The notes: generated by a model not told the origin, from the letters alone. A stretch of DNA of 64,000 nucleotides from Arbacia lixula (GCA_963669155.1 OZ022576.1:18502733-18566732); one strand, 5' to 3'; counted from the stretch's first letter, positions 1-32,529 are shown. A program made the numbers and translations.

Positions 1-470
1 GGACGCTTCTGTTATGACAATTCCATCAAAGCCTCAATGCCTGTCTCAAAAGTGTCAAAGGCCGTGTTTATAAACTTCAGAAATTTAAACGCGTTTCCAA
101 AAGCCTTTACGAACGCGTTTCCAAGCGCGTTTAAAAAAATGGTGCGTTTATCAACTCCAAAGGCCTTTACAAACGCGTTTAAAAAACGGTGCGTTTATCA
201 ACTCGATCGCCCAAGTCGAAAACCGGCCTTGTCACCGAAAACGTGCTTTAAACGCGTTTCAAAACAGCTTTGCGTTTATCTCGCTTCTTTAAACGCGTTT
301 AAAATTTAAACGCGTTTAGGATTGTATAGATTTGCCTGTTTCAAAACAGCTTTCCAAACCCCCTAATCAAAACACCTTTGCGTTTATCAACTCGTTTGAA
401 CGCGTTTAAAAAAATTAAAACGCGTTTGGAAACCTTAATTCTACCCCAAAAAGAGTTGATAAACACGCCC
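1..470. repeat. Cluster of AAACGCGTTT palindromes
   Basis: About nine copies of AAACGCGTTT or a one-base variant occur within 470 bases, often extended to TTTAAACGCGTTTAAA and mixed with GCGTTTATCAACTC and AAAGCCTTTACGAACGC phrases. Spacing is irregular, so this is a clustered-motif repeat rather than a clean tandem array. The open frame at 37-309 is a product of the motif and does not look like a protein. The repeat may continue beyond the left edge. Confidence 0.7.
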
Positions 471-1466
471 TAAGACTATTATGAGTAAACTTTCTTTATC
501 TAGAAGCTTTACCCGATATTTCAAAGATGTGATGAATCAAATTTAAGGTTTTAAAAGTGAATTACTTAACCGGTGATTGTCCAGTGATTGTGTGAACATG
601 GCCACAATAGACGCTATCCCCAAACCATGTAAATCATAAATACATGCATCTGAACTATATGTGTTGTAAATATAGAAGTGAGCTCATTTTCGGACTACAT
701 GTATCATCGCTTAACACAGCATATGAATCAGGGTCATTTTCACAAGACCTCAGCAGATTTTCATCCTCCCCTACATGAATGTTATACAGAATTTGAAATA
801 TTGGTACTACCATGATCTCTTAAAGACATGGTGTCCTTGCAGGTCAAAAAAATAAAATTTTGTATAAACCACTGAAAATGGAAGAAGATTCTGTAAACTA
901 TCAGAACTACATGTAACCTTCCAATGATAAAACTAAAAACTGACCTAAAGCAAAATTATAGCGAGCGCGAGATTTTGAGGTTTTGGGCTGGTCGTCCAAA
1001 ACCAATATCCTGGAGACTGAAGACCCCTGTGTGCTATGGTCAACACCGCAGTGCATGGGCTCAGTGGGAGCATACCCATGTTGCGCGGCACATCACGCAC
1101 TGACGGGTAGTATGATTTTGAATGGAAACATCATTCGCTAGGTTTTAAACATAAACATTGATAGATTTTGTTTTTCCTGAAAAGGGTTGTGAGGCTATGA
1201 CTGAGATTTCACACACATGGTTGTTAAGGTACATGTTATTGTATACATATACTTTTGATTACTGCCAAAAGCATCATTACTTACGCAAATGGGACAACCT
1301 GTCTTTAACATGTGCAGCTGTTTAGAAAAAAAATATTCATGGGAAAATGTTCTGAAGGATAGTTTTTATAATGACGATATAACATGCAATGAATTATGTA
1401 AATAAATTTATGTGGGATAGCATGTCCAGTATGGAAAACCTTGATGTTGCTCTTCATTCACTATTA
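471..1466. other. Non-coding, no feature seen
   Basis: AT-rich upstream DNA. No exon-like open frame, RNA gene or clear repeat was seen on either strand. Confidence 0.5.
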
Positions 1467-1829
1467 TGCTTTTCACACTGGCAAAAATTTCCTTAGCCCC
1501 GTACTACAGGTGGGGCTAAGGGGGGGGGGGGGGGGGCCTTAGCCCCGAAACGCCGAGACCAATCAGATAAGGCCTGACGGGCGAGTGACCTTGATGCGGA
1601 GTGGTAAAGAGCCGATGTGCAAGACGTACACTCATAAATATTCATAAGCTGTCGAGAAAGTCCGGGGCTAACGATTTCGAGTGAGAACAGTGTGAAAAGC
1701 TAGTCGGGTTTAAGAAATAGTACGGGGCTAAGAAATGCCAGTGTGAAAACCTTCAAAAAATAGTACGGGGCTAGGGATAGTACGGGGCTAAGGATAGTAC
1801 AGGGCTAATTTTTGCCAGTGTGAAAAGCA
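1467..1829. mobile_element. MITE with TGCTTTTCACACTGGC ends, copy 1
   Basis: Terminal inverted repeats start TGCTTTTCACACTGGCAAAA on the left and mirror it on the right, flanked by TA on both sides. The interior carries repeated TTAGCCCCGTACTA motifs in both orientations and a 17-base G run at 1520-1536. A related element lies at 6609-7183, with its unique core in the opposite orientation. There is no coding capacity. TA flanks suggest mobilisation by a Tc1/mariner-like transposase, which is inference. Confidence 0.75.
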
Positions 1830-4257
1830 TATATGATTGGTTAGTACCATGCTAACATCAAGCAAAGTGGTCCCGTGTGTAGTAAACTTGCAGGGCAAAC
1901 AAAGGGCATGCATAATACAAACTGTTGAACCCTGAGCTTACAGCTTAGATGCGTGAAATACTGAATGGACAATTGACAATAACATTGAAAAGCAGTCTTT
2001 TTAAAACAGTAGTGGTAACTAACTTTTTGCTGCTCACTGGTCAAGTACAGTATGACCATAACTTTGCATGATCAAAACTATTACTGAAAGTTATAATTTG
2101 AATGGGCATTAATCATAGAATACTGCCACACGTGATTAACAGCATCATTGAGATTCGGTACTATGCATGTACAGGTAGTGTACATTGAGGTGCACATTAC
2201 ATGAATTGAAGATGTCACATGGGGCTTGTTTCTGCATTAGAATGCCAATTGTGACATCTCACTTAAAACTCATGCTAGTATTAATGATGCTAAACCATTC
2301 CTCAAAGCGAATGCCAAGTCAGATATCAGTGACATCTCGTTTATCGATACTGGATCAGAATTTTCAGACAAATTGATAGCCTTTCTCACGAAACTCTGCA
2401 ATAATTGATAAAATATCTGGTTAAAATAATGATAATTTTGTTTAATATGGGGCGAAGTATTGTTTAAAACGTTGATTATTCTATGGCTTGGTGAATAACA
2501 CATAATTTTCATGAAGATTGATGTGATATCAATCTTTCAATTTCTTCTGTTAATCAATTCATCGATTTTCTTTCATGCTTTCCATTTTAGTCATATTCGT
2601 GTTGAAAGATACCATGTTAATGATAGTCTACTCAAACGTGCCATTCTTAAAATAATTGTCTGAATATTGAAGAAAGGGGTTATCACATGCATGTGTTGAT
2701 ATTCACAACTGATGCAAAAATCTCGATCAAGTCTAGACTTAATAATTCAAAAATAAATAAGCGAACACGAGTGAATTTCAACATTAAACTGTGTTAAAAT
2801 GTTGGGATGCATAGACTAGCCCTCTGATCTACAGAACGCTAGAATGATACCCAACATTTTGAAATATTTGTTAACCTTTTTCATGAATCTCGCCTTAAAT
2901 GGGGTAATATTAAGCAAGCAAACCCCTTTCTCCGCCACAGTTGATTTAATGCTTAGCAAATTCTGACAAAATGCAGCAGAAATGTTATAGAACGCGTAAT
3001 GCAAATTTATTTCCTTTCCACAGTTCTAATTACGCAACTCAGCTTTTGATTAGTCCCTTTTGTTCTCAAGGATCGTCCGATCGAGAAAAATATATGCGAC
3101 AGGGTTAGCACTTAGAGCTGAGCTTATAGCTGTAATAGCTTCGAGAATCACCTCAGTGCTAAATATCAGAGTTAATAAGGTTAGAGTTATCATCGAGTCG
3201 AGAAACGCGCCCTAGGGGTCACCTAGATGTCACCATAGCCTGTGAGGGGGGGGGGGGGGCAGAAAGTCGAAGGTAGAAATCTGAATGAACCAAACAAATC
3301 CTGACCATTGGTGATAAATTAATTTCAAATCAATAGAACATTTTAAATAATAGTTTTGGTATCCACAGGCTCATGTTTGTCACATTCAAGTTAAATTTTA
3401 AGTGATTTTTCCACCTTTTTATCCAGTAGTTGGCAATTTTTTTGTTAGACCTTTCAAAATTAGTTTTATTGTACATGTAGTCAAGTGGACATAATACAAT
3501 TAACTTATATTTTACAGTAGGCAGCGTGAGGGAGAATGTAAATTCAGGCAAACAAAAAATAAGAGTTTGAAGAGCTCTTCAATATCCTAAATTGATTTTC
3601 TCAACAGCTTCGAATCCTTTGCACAAATGGTGATTATCATTCATTGTTAAGCTGTTCCTGAGATCAACTGTTCATTAGTGAATAGCAAGATTTATTTTTA
3701 CAAATACTATTATGATAAACACAAAGGTGGTGTAGCTCTTCTACAAGGCTAAAATTAATTTTAAAGATATGTACATGTGCACATGTATATGTCAATAAAA
3801 CATACACGCCCTGTATGTCACATATTATTTGAATTCTGAGTCACTAGTATTGCATTTCACAAACTTCACAATTTTTATATGCTCTGGCCCGTGTAATGTT
3901 TTAGAATAATTTATTTTGTTAGCAAAACAGAGATGCTTCATTTAAGCTACTTAACTGCTACACATACACTGTACATATAGGCATTGTATGCATTCTCCCA
4001 TCTTCAAACTTTGCAATCTTCCCAAATTCATAAAGTATTGTAAATATTCCCTGTCTTACATGTAGGTAAATTATCCCTTGGGTAACTTCAAGAGGGTTCC
4101 TTTGAGTAAGCCTGTTTCCTAGTGCTTAAGATGATTATGCAGCTTTAGAAATTATCATCGATGTGACAGCATAAATTGCTTGATAATAATGTGTGGATGA
4201 AATTGAACGAGGGGTGAGACAATTAACATAATGATCTAGGGAGTGTTGATATAAATA
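1830..4257. other. Non-coding stretch with a G run
   Basis: AT-rich, with several short AT-rich open frames without exon features. A 14-base poly-G run lies at 3246-3259. No gene recognised. Confidence 0.5.
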
Positions 4258-4635
4258 CAGTCAAACCTGTCTGTAGTGGCCACAATTAAGTTGAAGATCC
4301 TGTTTTTTATTTGGCAAGATACTATTTTTTTCAACAAGTTTTATACAATCAGAATTTTTTTAATGAGATGTATTGCGTCATGCAGCTAGAAAGTGGCTTT
4401 TCATGCCTATAGCCTTACATTGTGGGTTACATTGTGCTTTATGTTGCACAGCAAAAAGTCAACTCTCCATGGCGACAGCAATGGGTGAACTGAAAGTTGA
4501 AGGTCGCCATATTCATATTCGGCACGGGATGCAAATTGGGTGGTCGCTATAAACAGGGTCTTCAACACTGAAATTCTCTGCAGAGGATTTGTTGGTGGCC
4601 ATTATAGCAGGGTGCCGCATAGACAGGTTTGACTG
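4258..4635. mobile_element. MITE with CAGTCAAACCTGTCT ends, copy 1
   Basis: 378 bp element bounded by CAGTCAAACCTGTCTGTAG and its inverse AGACAGGTTTGACTG, with TA duplicated at both ends. The interior repeats GTGGCC and GGTCGC phrases that echo the ends. A shorter relative is at 38987-39164. Ends beginning CAG with TA duplication fit Tc1/mariner-type MITEs. Confidence 0.75.
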
Positions 4636-5031
4636 TATATTGTTTGAACTCTATATCGGAAAATTAAAAAAAGGAAATATTTATTTCATGTTTTATCTAA
4701 TCGGGGTAGTCCTGAATATGCCCATATTACTTTGAATTTAATCCTTTATGTGCTAGATAAAGTGCTGTTCCATTGGATTTGTGTATATAACTTGGCACAT
4801 GTAGCATACAAAGTGTTAACATTTCTGTTATTTTCTCCGCACATGTACTATTGTTAATTATCAATTCTTTGTTGCGTAAGTGCATTTACAATGTTCATGT
4901 ACATTCGAGTATTATAGTACCACTGCTTGGAATTTGCATAATGTATAGGTGTCTATTGTTTTGTCACAATACTTGTTTTGTAACTTTGTAACACATAAGT
5001 AATATATTCTCTTAATATCCCCTCTGTGTAG
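4636..5031. other. Upstream or 5' intron DNA of the Sin3 gene
   Basis: AT-rich. It ends in a splice-acceptor-like CCTCTGTGTAG just before 5032, so this is probably an intron separating an unseen 5' non-coding exon from the first coding exon. No promoter could be identified. Confidence 0.4.
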
Positions 5032-24805
<19,774 letters not shown>

Positions 24806-27800
24806 TGACAGGATCAGACACCCTCCCCATGCGGTGGTATGACATGGTATGAGCTGGTATGGTATGAGGTGGTATGAGCTCCTCTGCAATGCAGCGAGCT
24901 GTCATCTCAAGAGCTGTGAGAGAGCATGCCTGTAGAACACAGCAGAGCTCAACATCTCTGGCATTCGATTGGTATCCCATGCTGGCTTTCAAGTGTCGAT
25001 AGTGCGAGTGGTGAATACAGCAGAACTCAACATCTCCAGGCATATAACCACGTGTCAGTGCTCGCTATTATGCGGTTGCGACTGTTGAACACATCAAAGA
25101 CAAGTGCGCCTCTTGTTCGCTGGTACTAGTGTGGACAAGGAAACTAGACTACTGCAGGGTGGTATGACCCAAGTGCTAGTGTCTGCAGGTGACGACATGG
25201 CTCGTGATGTCATGCTGTATTCCCTTGATCAAGGAGCGACTGAATAGGTTAATGCACAGTGGCTGCTGGGTTCAGTGATCCCAGCGCTCCTTTGTGAGAA
25301 GGCTGTTCTTTGCCATTCTGCAAACTGGTGTGGGAATGCAGTGAGTATTTATTCTTATCACTCAAAGACTCTTGTATGATTGCAGAGAGAACATTTTATT
25401 ATTTAAAAGATGATGACATAGGCAAGTAGTAAAATGTAAGTGTATTCTTGGGTTCCTGTGCTTGGTTTATATTTCTGTTATTGCAACATACAGTGATTGT
25501 CAGGCCTGTAGTTTCTTCCACAAGGAACGCACAAAATAGACATTATCTGCTTCATTAGTGTTGGTACATTCCAGTTTGAGAAACATAATAGAGTGCCATA
25601 TTCTACAGACCTTTGATCAGGGTTTTCGCAGAACTTAGGGTATATTGTGATACCCAACAAACTCATGTGGAAGTTGTTCATTAATCTGTGCACATTCAGT
25701 CATTCATGAAATATCACTGCCAAGTATTTATTGGTATGACTCTTATGAATGTAGCTGTAGGCCTGCTGAAGGGAGGAAGAGAGGGTGAGAATAAAGCAAA
25801 CACTGGTATTGTCCTGGCAACCAACATGCAGCACAGGTTTTACATTATTCTATCATCCCACCTCACATCAAGACGTTTCCCCATTTTTTGACATGGTGAA
25901 AGTAAATTCCTCATGAAAGTGATAACAAGCTATCAGCTTAGATAATTTTCTGAAAGAAATTGCCAGGCAGGTCCAAGCACTGTTGTAAAACAGGTAATTC
26001 TTTTATAATTTTTTGTTTTGTTCATTGTGCTTGAAAGAGGAATAAGAAGGAACGCACAGTTGGCCTGATTGTATGTCAATTGTGTCGAGGACCAAGATTG
26101 TATATAGTATGTATAAGCCTATATTGAGTGATGTGTACTGTAAAAATGTAAATAACTTCTGTTTACATATTGAACTGCTGGTGTGATATAGAAACATGTG
26201 TATGTGTAAATATGCTTTCCTTTGTACAGTATTTGAAGAAGAAATCATTATTCATATAAAGACATACGCGACTATCAGGTTGAGAGAAATGTAGAAATAT
26301 CTTTTCTTCTTTTTGTATGAAATACAAATCACCATTTGTAGAGTGTTGCATGACACTGATGTGATGTGTAGCCCTTGTCTTTCTGTCTGAGCTAGCTTGC
26401 AGCTTGTACATGTGCAAGGGTCATACAGAGGATCAAGTGCGATGCACGATCAACAAGGAATTCATCTGAGGTTAGAGTTACAAGCTTTCGGGTGCAGAGC
26501 AGATCTACAATTTTACACATACACAATAAATTTTGCGCTGATTATAATGTGAACATCAAACTTTAGCAATCTTCTCTTTTTTTTTTTAATGAATGCTTTA
26601 GTAATAAGGAGTCCGGGCTGGAAAAAGATATGAAATGTAACTCCATTTGAATGAGCTTCCATTGAAACATGTGGAAAGTGACATATTTATTTGTAAGAAT
26701 GGTAAGTCGCCACGTCCTCAGTGAAGTATTCTTGTATATCCACTCACATTTACCACAGGTCCATGTAGGAGGAAGATGTCAAACATTCATCTGTCACTTT
26801 GTGTTCTGTCACCCCAATATGCCATGTCCTTGCATTTGAATTTCACTCTGTAAAGAAAGAAAACTATTTATAGAAACATATGTCGTCCCGTGACTGGTTC
26901 ATTGCTGCTGGTGTGTTTCTATGAAAAAAAAAAGAATCGTTTCAAAGTACAGGAGACAGTAGCATTCTTGTGGTTGGAGGTGTCATGAACTTGTCTGTGT
27001 TGGTCTGTATTTATTTATTCCATGTTGCTTTTATGGCCAAGAGGTTGATGAAATCAGAGGGATGCGAAATTACAAATTCAGTTTCAAATTTTTGTGAAGA
27101 AATCTGTAGAAGCCATGACATTTTTCAATGCAGTTTGATCCCCATAAATTGTGTATAATTTCCTTGGTATTTTCCATTGACTGTTACTACCTTTTTTTGT
27201 TTTTTTGTTTTGTTTGATTAGGTGCAACCATTGATAGCAATAGCCATAAGAAAGTGTAAAAGAGGATTCTATGGAATTGGTCAATTTGAAGGATTTTCAG
27301 TGTCCAGATTTGATAGAGAGGCATATTTTTGTTTGGTTCTAATTTTTTGTCTTTTTGTTTACAGGAGAAGTTCTGTCATTTTTTCAGTTGTCATTCATAG
27401 CAACCTGAAATTGACATCATGTATCATCATAACAAAATTCTGCCACTGATTTAACTTCAATCATGATGAGGTAAAATAATCGTGCTTGAAGTTAATTTTT
27501 TTTACTGATATAGATATTCATCTTACCTACCCCATTTAGAATGTTCCTTGTAATTTTTTTTTTTGTTGAAGTCCAATAAATTTTGTACTAAAATCCTGCA
27601 GATACGGGTGCTCTGACAGGTGATATCTGAAATCAAAATTTGCTGTAGCCTCTGCCTCTTCCAAGACACCATATCACTTGAGGAATCCTTCAACTTATTT
27701 GGAAGTATTAATATTGTGTATTTGTAAAATTGAAAGCATTACATATTTTGTGTGAGAAAGCCGAGATGATGATTATTACGATGTACAAATGTGTTATATG

Positions 27801-27850
27801 GCCATTGATAAGCCAGTCTACTTGTAATAAAAAACATTTGGAGAGAACAA
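24806..27850 (+). other. Probable Sin3 3' UTR and downstream sequence
   Basis: No coding exon follows the stop. AATAAA occurs at 25790, 26525, 27575 and 27826. Any may be the cleavage signal; the 27575 copy sits in AATAAATTTTGTAC after a T-run. A short GGTATGA repeat lies at about 24836-24880, and an AGCAGA.CTCAACATCTC direct repeat at about 24949 and 25018. The true end cannot be set without transcripts. Confidence 0.45.
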
Positions 27851-28559
27851 ACATGTTGTTGATAGCTGTGTCTTATTGGAGTCTCCAAGAGTGAACAGAT
27901 GTTTTATAGCAGACAGCAAAGTGATTCTGTCAGGAGTCATACCTTTAAAATTGACATTTGTAACCTAGCATATGCCAAACTAGCCGCTTGACCAACGATT
28001 TTGAATTTCTTTGACCTGAAAACTCCGAAGAATCATAATAAACCACCTTAGTAATTAAATGATTGGAGACCCAGCTCAATCCACTAATTTAACGTAAGGT
28101 CCAAAGCCCTACATGCATTCTAAAAGTTTCGAGAAGAAATACCAGCAGAAATGCAGGCAGACCTGAAAACGATTCCGAGCTGCGGTAGATGTACCGTACA
28201 TCTACATACTTCTTGGTCGATAAGCTGGCTGTTGAACGTTAACCGTCTCTTCTTGACAGGGGGTCGAGCCAAAAAGCCACAACATGGCCGCACTCAATCC
28301 AGAACAAAGTAAACAAGTTCAAGTTTCAAGAAAGGTTTATTCCTGTGACATTTGGCAGCCGTGGCTGAATTACATATCCAATCATTTACATTGTGTACAT
28401 GAACAGTTTACAAAAATGTGATAGTAACAATTATCCAATTGAAATAACATACAAAAACAATTGAAGTATACAGCAAGTAATAGACACAATAATGACATTT
28501 TCTTCAGTTTTCCATTTTAAATCACATATAAAATACCTAAAACCTTTACAGTACTTTCT

Positions 28560-29390
28560 ATATTTCAAAGTGTTCAATTTATAAACAAATGCTGATGTGC
28601 TCGTCTCATAAAAGAAACTGTCACTGCAATACATGTTGTGGGATTGAGTTTTATATTAAATCCAATAAAGACGATGTTTTCAAGGTAATGAGCTTGAGAT
28701 TGCAACAGTGAAGTGTGTGAACAATGCCGGCTCTGTACCAAACTCAAATCATCTATGTACTTATAAAACAGGAAAATGACAATCATGGCATGCACCGTTA
28801 ATCATAATTCAAAATGAGACAGGATCGACCCAATGTGGTACCTTGAGGAACTGTTGCATTGTTTATTTTGACATTTGATATTAGACGCTGGTACCTAATT
28901 GCCAGTCGTTGACAAATAAGGCAATCTACAATTAATGAAATACACCTGTGACACATGGGCGTACAGCTAGATTAACCAATTTACGAATAAAAATATGATC
29001 AATACGATCGAAAGTTTTTGAGAAATCAGTTAAAACGGGTGGATATCATTTTCTGTTTATCTGCATTTTGGTATACATTGTAGGTTGTGTAATATTGCAA
29101 TAAGGTAATGACACATTGAAAGGTTACGGCAGTTTCCATAGTGATTTTCTCTGTGATGTCTTCCCACGACCATTTTGTAATAAATCTGTAAATTCAATTG
29201 ACGTAGTACATCATGAGAACATCCTTTGGTTGCATTGTTGGGGAGATTGGAGGCGAAGGTAAGTACGCAGGTGAGTATGCATGTATGACCTAATAAGTTT
29301 AGCAAGATCAGATGCAACTGAGAAAAACTTATTATTTATACAATTAGCTGCTTCCTTAAAATGTTGATCAGCATCAAGGCCTCGTACATG
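28560..29390 (-). pseudogene. Decayed non-LTR retrotransposon reverse transcriptase
   Basis: In fragments across several frames, the minus strand reads, in RT order: INNKFFSVASDLAKL (about 29330), VLTDFSKTFDRIDH with IRKLVNLAVRPCV (about 29040-28960), a degraded VPQGT-like segment (about 28850), then FLFYKYIDDLSLV with the YIDD catalytic box (about 28765) and IKLNPTTCIAVTVSFMRR (about 28620). This order fits a CR1/Jockey-type LINE. Frameshifts and stops make it non-functional. Confidence 0.7.
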
Positions 29391-29611
29391 TATATCAATT
29401 GGCGGTTGATCTTGATGTCCTTGTGTTATCAGATGATTTGATCAGGTTTGAATCGGGTTTGAATGGTGGTATGATCAATCACGAAAGAGGTTTACGGTAC
29501 ACCATGTGTAAAGTCCTGGAAGGACTGAGATGAGAAAAGTGGATAGAAATTGGAGGTGAATTGGAAAGGCGAGAAAATGGAGATCTGAAAGAGTATTCTT
29601 TGAAAATGAGT

Positions 29612-29677
29612 GTTTCGGGCAGATTGACTGTCCATCTTCAGGAAGTCCTGAAGACGGACAGGCAATCTGCCTGAAAC
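29612..29677. repeat. Inverted pair of CTGAAGA...GAAAC hairpin motifs
   Basis: TTTCGGGCAGATTGACTGTC then CATCTTCAGGA is mirrored by TCCTGAAGACGGACAGGC and AATCTGCCTGAAAC, across a 2-base spacer. Each arm has CTGANGA, a self-complementary AGGC...GCCT and GAAAC, an arrangement recalling hammerhead-type motifs of Penelope-like elements. Stem II is not canonical. Confidence 0.45.
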
Positions 29678-30671
29678 GTCAAGTCCACTTACTCATTAGC
29701 TCTTCACTCTCTCTGGTTTACAGACCTTTTAAGGACTACACTTATTTCGAAAGAATCCCAGATCACGTCAAGGAAAATGCAGTTTCAGGTAACGAGTATG
29801 ATGCGCGCCTCACAAGCAGCTTGGTGTTACCTGCAAACAAAAAATGATAACACTGATACATTCTCTCAATCTGATTGTATACTTACTAGCTGTGTTTGAA
29901 GATTGTCCGTCCCTTTTGCAAGCATAAAATTTGAAATTGTTTCTTTCACGATCGTGAATTGAAGTAAGTGTGATTCAAGACCATTTCTAAGGATATAGCA
30001 TGCTGAAGCTTTCTCTATATGTAAAAATTTCAGCCGTTAAATATCAAACCGACTTTTTTCGTACTACGAAAAAAGTATTAGTCTTTGTTACAGCATCTAT
30101 GTGGTTATTATGCATGTGTGAAATCCTAATTTTATGAGTAATTACCAAACTCTGGAGATGATTCCTTCTATAGAACCATTTTTTTCAAAATGCGCTTTCT
30201 AATTCAATAAACAGATTAATCAATAAAGCAGATATTTCAACACAAACTGCTAAGAGCCTGAGGTAAAGACTATTAATCATACGTTGTTTACGTGCATTAT
30301 TTGAATTTTACACTACGTATCAGTTTCAAATTATGGATATAAAGCTTGCTAACACTTCTCTATATGTTTTGCCAATGTTTCGATGGTTTTGTGGTGATCT
30401 GAAAAAGGGACGGGCTGTCTTTAAGTGAATGAACATCCAATGCGTCTGCAAGGGTGTGAATGACCCCAGATTGAAAGGTGGGATCCGCTATCTTGCATGA
30501 AGATTGCAGCAAAAAAGCAGGAGTCACAAGGTCAATTTCTGTAGTACATGTATTTTGATGGCAGCACTCTCTACATCCAACACCTTCACAGTGAAGCAAT
30601 TACACCCTTCACTGGACTATGTGTCACCTTGTCATTTTGTTTTCTCATCATCGCGAACTTCAAAGCGGCCA

Positions 30672-30825
30672 GGGCCATGTTGCATACAGGTTTTCAATTA
30701 TTGTAACTTACTATCAATGATAACAGCCATGGCAACAGCCAATGAGCATTCATCATTGCACCTGTTGCCATGTAGTTACCATTGATGGTGCGTTACAATA
30801 ACTGATAACCTATATGCACTGTCAC
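30672..30825. mobile_element. Small foldback MITE, GGGCC-TTGCATA family, copy 1
   Basis: Inverted ends around GGGCCATGTTGCATACAGG, with an interior of alternating GTTACCAT/ATGGTAAC-type phrases. Related units at 35500-35658 and 39982-40136, and possibly a diverged one near 43890-44050. Confidence 0.55.
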
Positions 30826-31026
30826 GACAAGCAGTTTTGACCCTTTCTCATTCCCAAATCTCTCGATATAATATCAAGCACAAGCTCACCAGAAAAAGCT
30901 ACAGCTTTTGGTTTAGCTAGGCCCTGTCTTATAAAGAGTTCCGAGTTATCTGAATCAATCACAAGTCCAATCCCCTATTTCTAATGCACAGAGTTGGGAT
31001 CTCCATCAATCACAAGTCTAGTTCCG

Positions 31027-31060
31027 ATCAATTGAATTGAATTGAATTGAATTGAGATTC
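31027..31060 (+). repeat. (AATTG)n microsatellite
   Basis: About five perfect AATTG units followed by AGATTCATTTATTGC. Confidence 0.8.
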
Positions 31061-31249
31061 ATTTATTGCATCCGTGAACGTAACATACATAGAAATTTGT
31101 TTTCCACTCATTACATAATTTGACAATAAATTAAAATATAAACATACAATAAGATTACATCACATTACAAAGTTCTATCATTTTACATCCATATCCTTTC
31201 ATACTGTGTACATTAATTAATGAAACTATCATTTAACCAAAACAACTAG

Positions 31250-31352
31250 AAATAAACTCACTGATGCGACGTTTCGCCAATTATCAATTGGCTTCTTCGG
31301 GCGAATGACGATCCCGATGAAATGGAGGAACGTTGCATCAGTGAGTTTATTT
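31250..31352. repeat. Inverted repeat with hammerhead-like core
   Basis: AAATAAACTCACTGATGCGA on the left mirrors TGCATCAGTGAGTTTATTT on the right. On the minus strand, CCGAAGA is followed by GCCAATT-GAT-AATTGGC, a perfect 7 bp stem, and then GAAACGTC. That is the order of a hammerhead core (CUGANGA, stem II, GAAA) with one core substitution. It may be a remnant of a Penelope-like retroelement terminus. Confidence 0.45.
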
Positions 31353-32236
31353 CCATTTTTTAAAATTGAATTTCCTATATTGATTTCAACTGGATGAATG
31401 ATAAGAATTTACATCAAGCTATCATTTAACCATTCCACATTTTGTTTCAATATTTTTGATAAACAAACATTAATATCTTTATGTGCTACCTTTGGGCAAC
31501 ATATATTAATGTCACAAGCCCTCATTGTCAATCAACTAGTTATGTGTTGATTGCATCCATTTTTAACAAATAAGTTTCACTATCAAATATTCAGCATATC
31601 ATCATTTAGTATTTACAAACTAGACATATTTTGTTTTCATTCAGGGTAGGGCTTTATCATTTACTCAATTATGTAATACTTCCCAGAAGTTAAATATAAG
31701 ATTAATATAATATTAATACAAGATTAATGTAAGATTAATTGATATAAGAATTTTAATATAAGATTGATTTCCAGAAGTAAATGCTATTCACAAAGTATAT
31801 CACACTGAAGGGACAATGTGGTGTTGTATTACACGTACATGTACTTTAATGCATGTATTGGTGGAGTTCAATTTGCTCAAAGGTTGAATTCTCTCTATAT
31901 TCTGAATTTCATGATCTATGATTTTGTTAACACTGCAAATGCACACATTGCTGAGAAAATTAGCATATGGTATGCAAGAATAGAGGGTTATCATAAAATA
32001 ACTGTAATGAAAGTAAGAAAATAGCAGTGTTTAATGGAAGAAACATGTACAGGATTCAAAAGCTGATTTTCTCTGTTTTTTTTTTTCTTATATATTTTCC
32101 CCATGCCTACTTTTTATGAAAGTGGCCAATATAGTTCGAAGTCAATCAGAAGTCTTATCAATCACAAGAATTAAAAGGCAGAGAAATGTCATGGCTGCGC
32201 TTGCTTATACAGCGGAGCTCAACTAAACCTTTCAAC

Positions 32237-32529
32237 ATATCTAGCTTGTGCATTGTATGAACATGTGTGGTCTTGCTTTTGATCTAGATCAGACAATATC
32301 CAGCTTGTGCATTGTATGAACATGCGTGGTCTTGCTTTGATCTAGATCAGACAATATCCAGCTTGTGCATTGCATGAACATGTGTGGTCTTGCTTTTGAT
32401 CTAGATCAGACAATATCCAGCTTGTGCATTGCATGAACATGTGTGGTCTTGCTTTTGATCTAGATCAGACAATATCCAGCTTGTGCATTGCATGAACATG
32501 TGTGGTCTTGCTTTGGTCTAGATCAGACA
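32237..32529 (+). repeat. 58-59 bp tandem repeat, five copies
   Basis: Unit with CCAGCTTGTGCATTG, ATGAACATGTGTGGTC and TTGCTTTTGATCTAGATCAG. Five adjacent copies differ at a few bases, and GATCTAGATC within each is palindromic. No cas genes and no unique spacers, so not a CRISPR array. Confidence 0.9.

Noticed and set aside
37..309. 90-codon frame at the left edge
   Set aside because: Encodes only AFTNAF/AFPKAF-type repeats created by the AAACGCGTTT motif cluster.
32237..32529. Regular repeats resembling a CRISPR array
   Set aside because: Units are contiguous without unique spacers, there are no cas genes, and the DNA is clearly eukaryotic.
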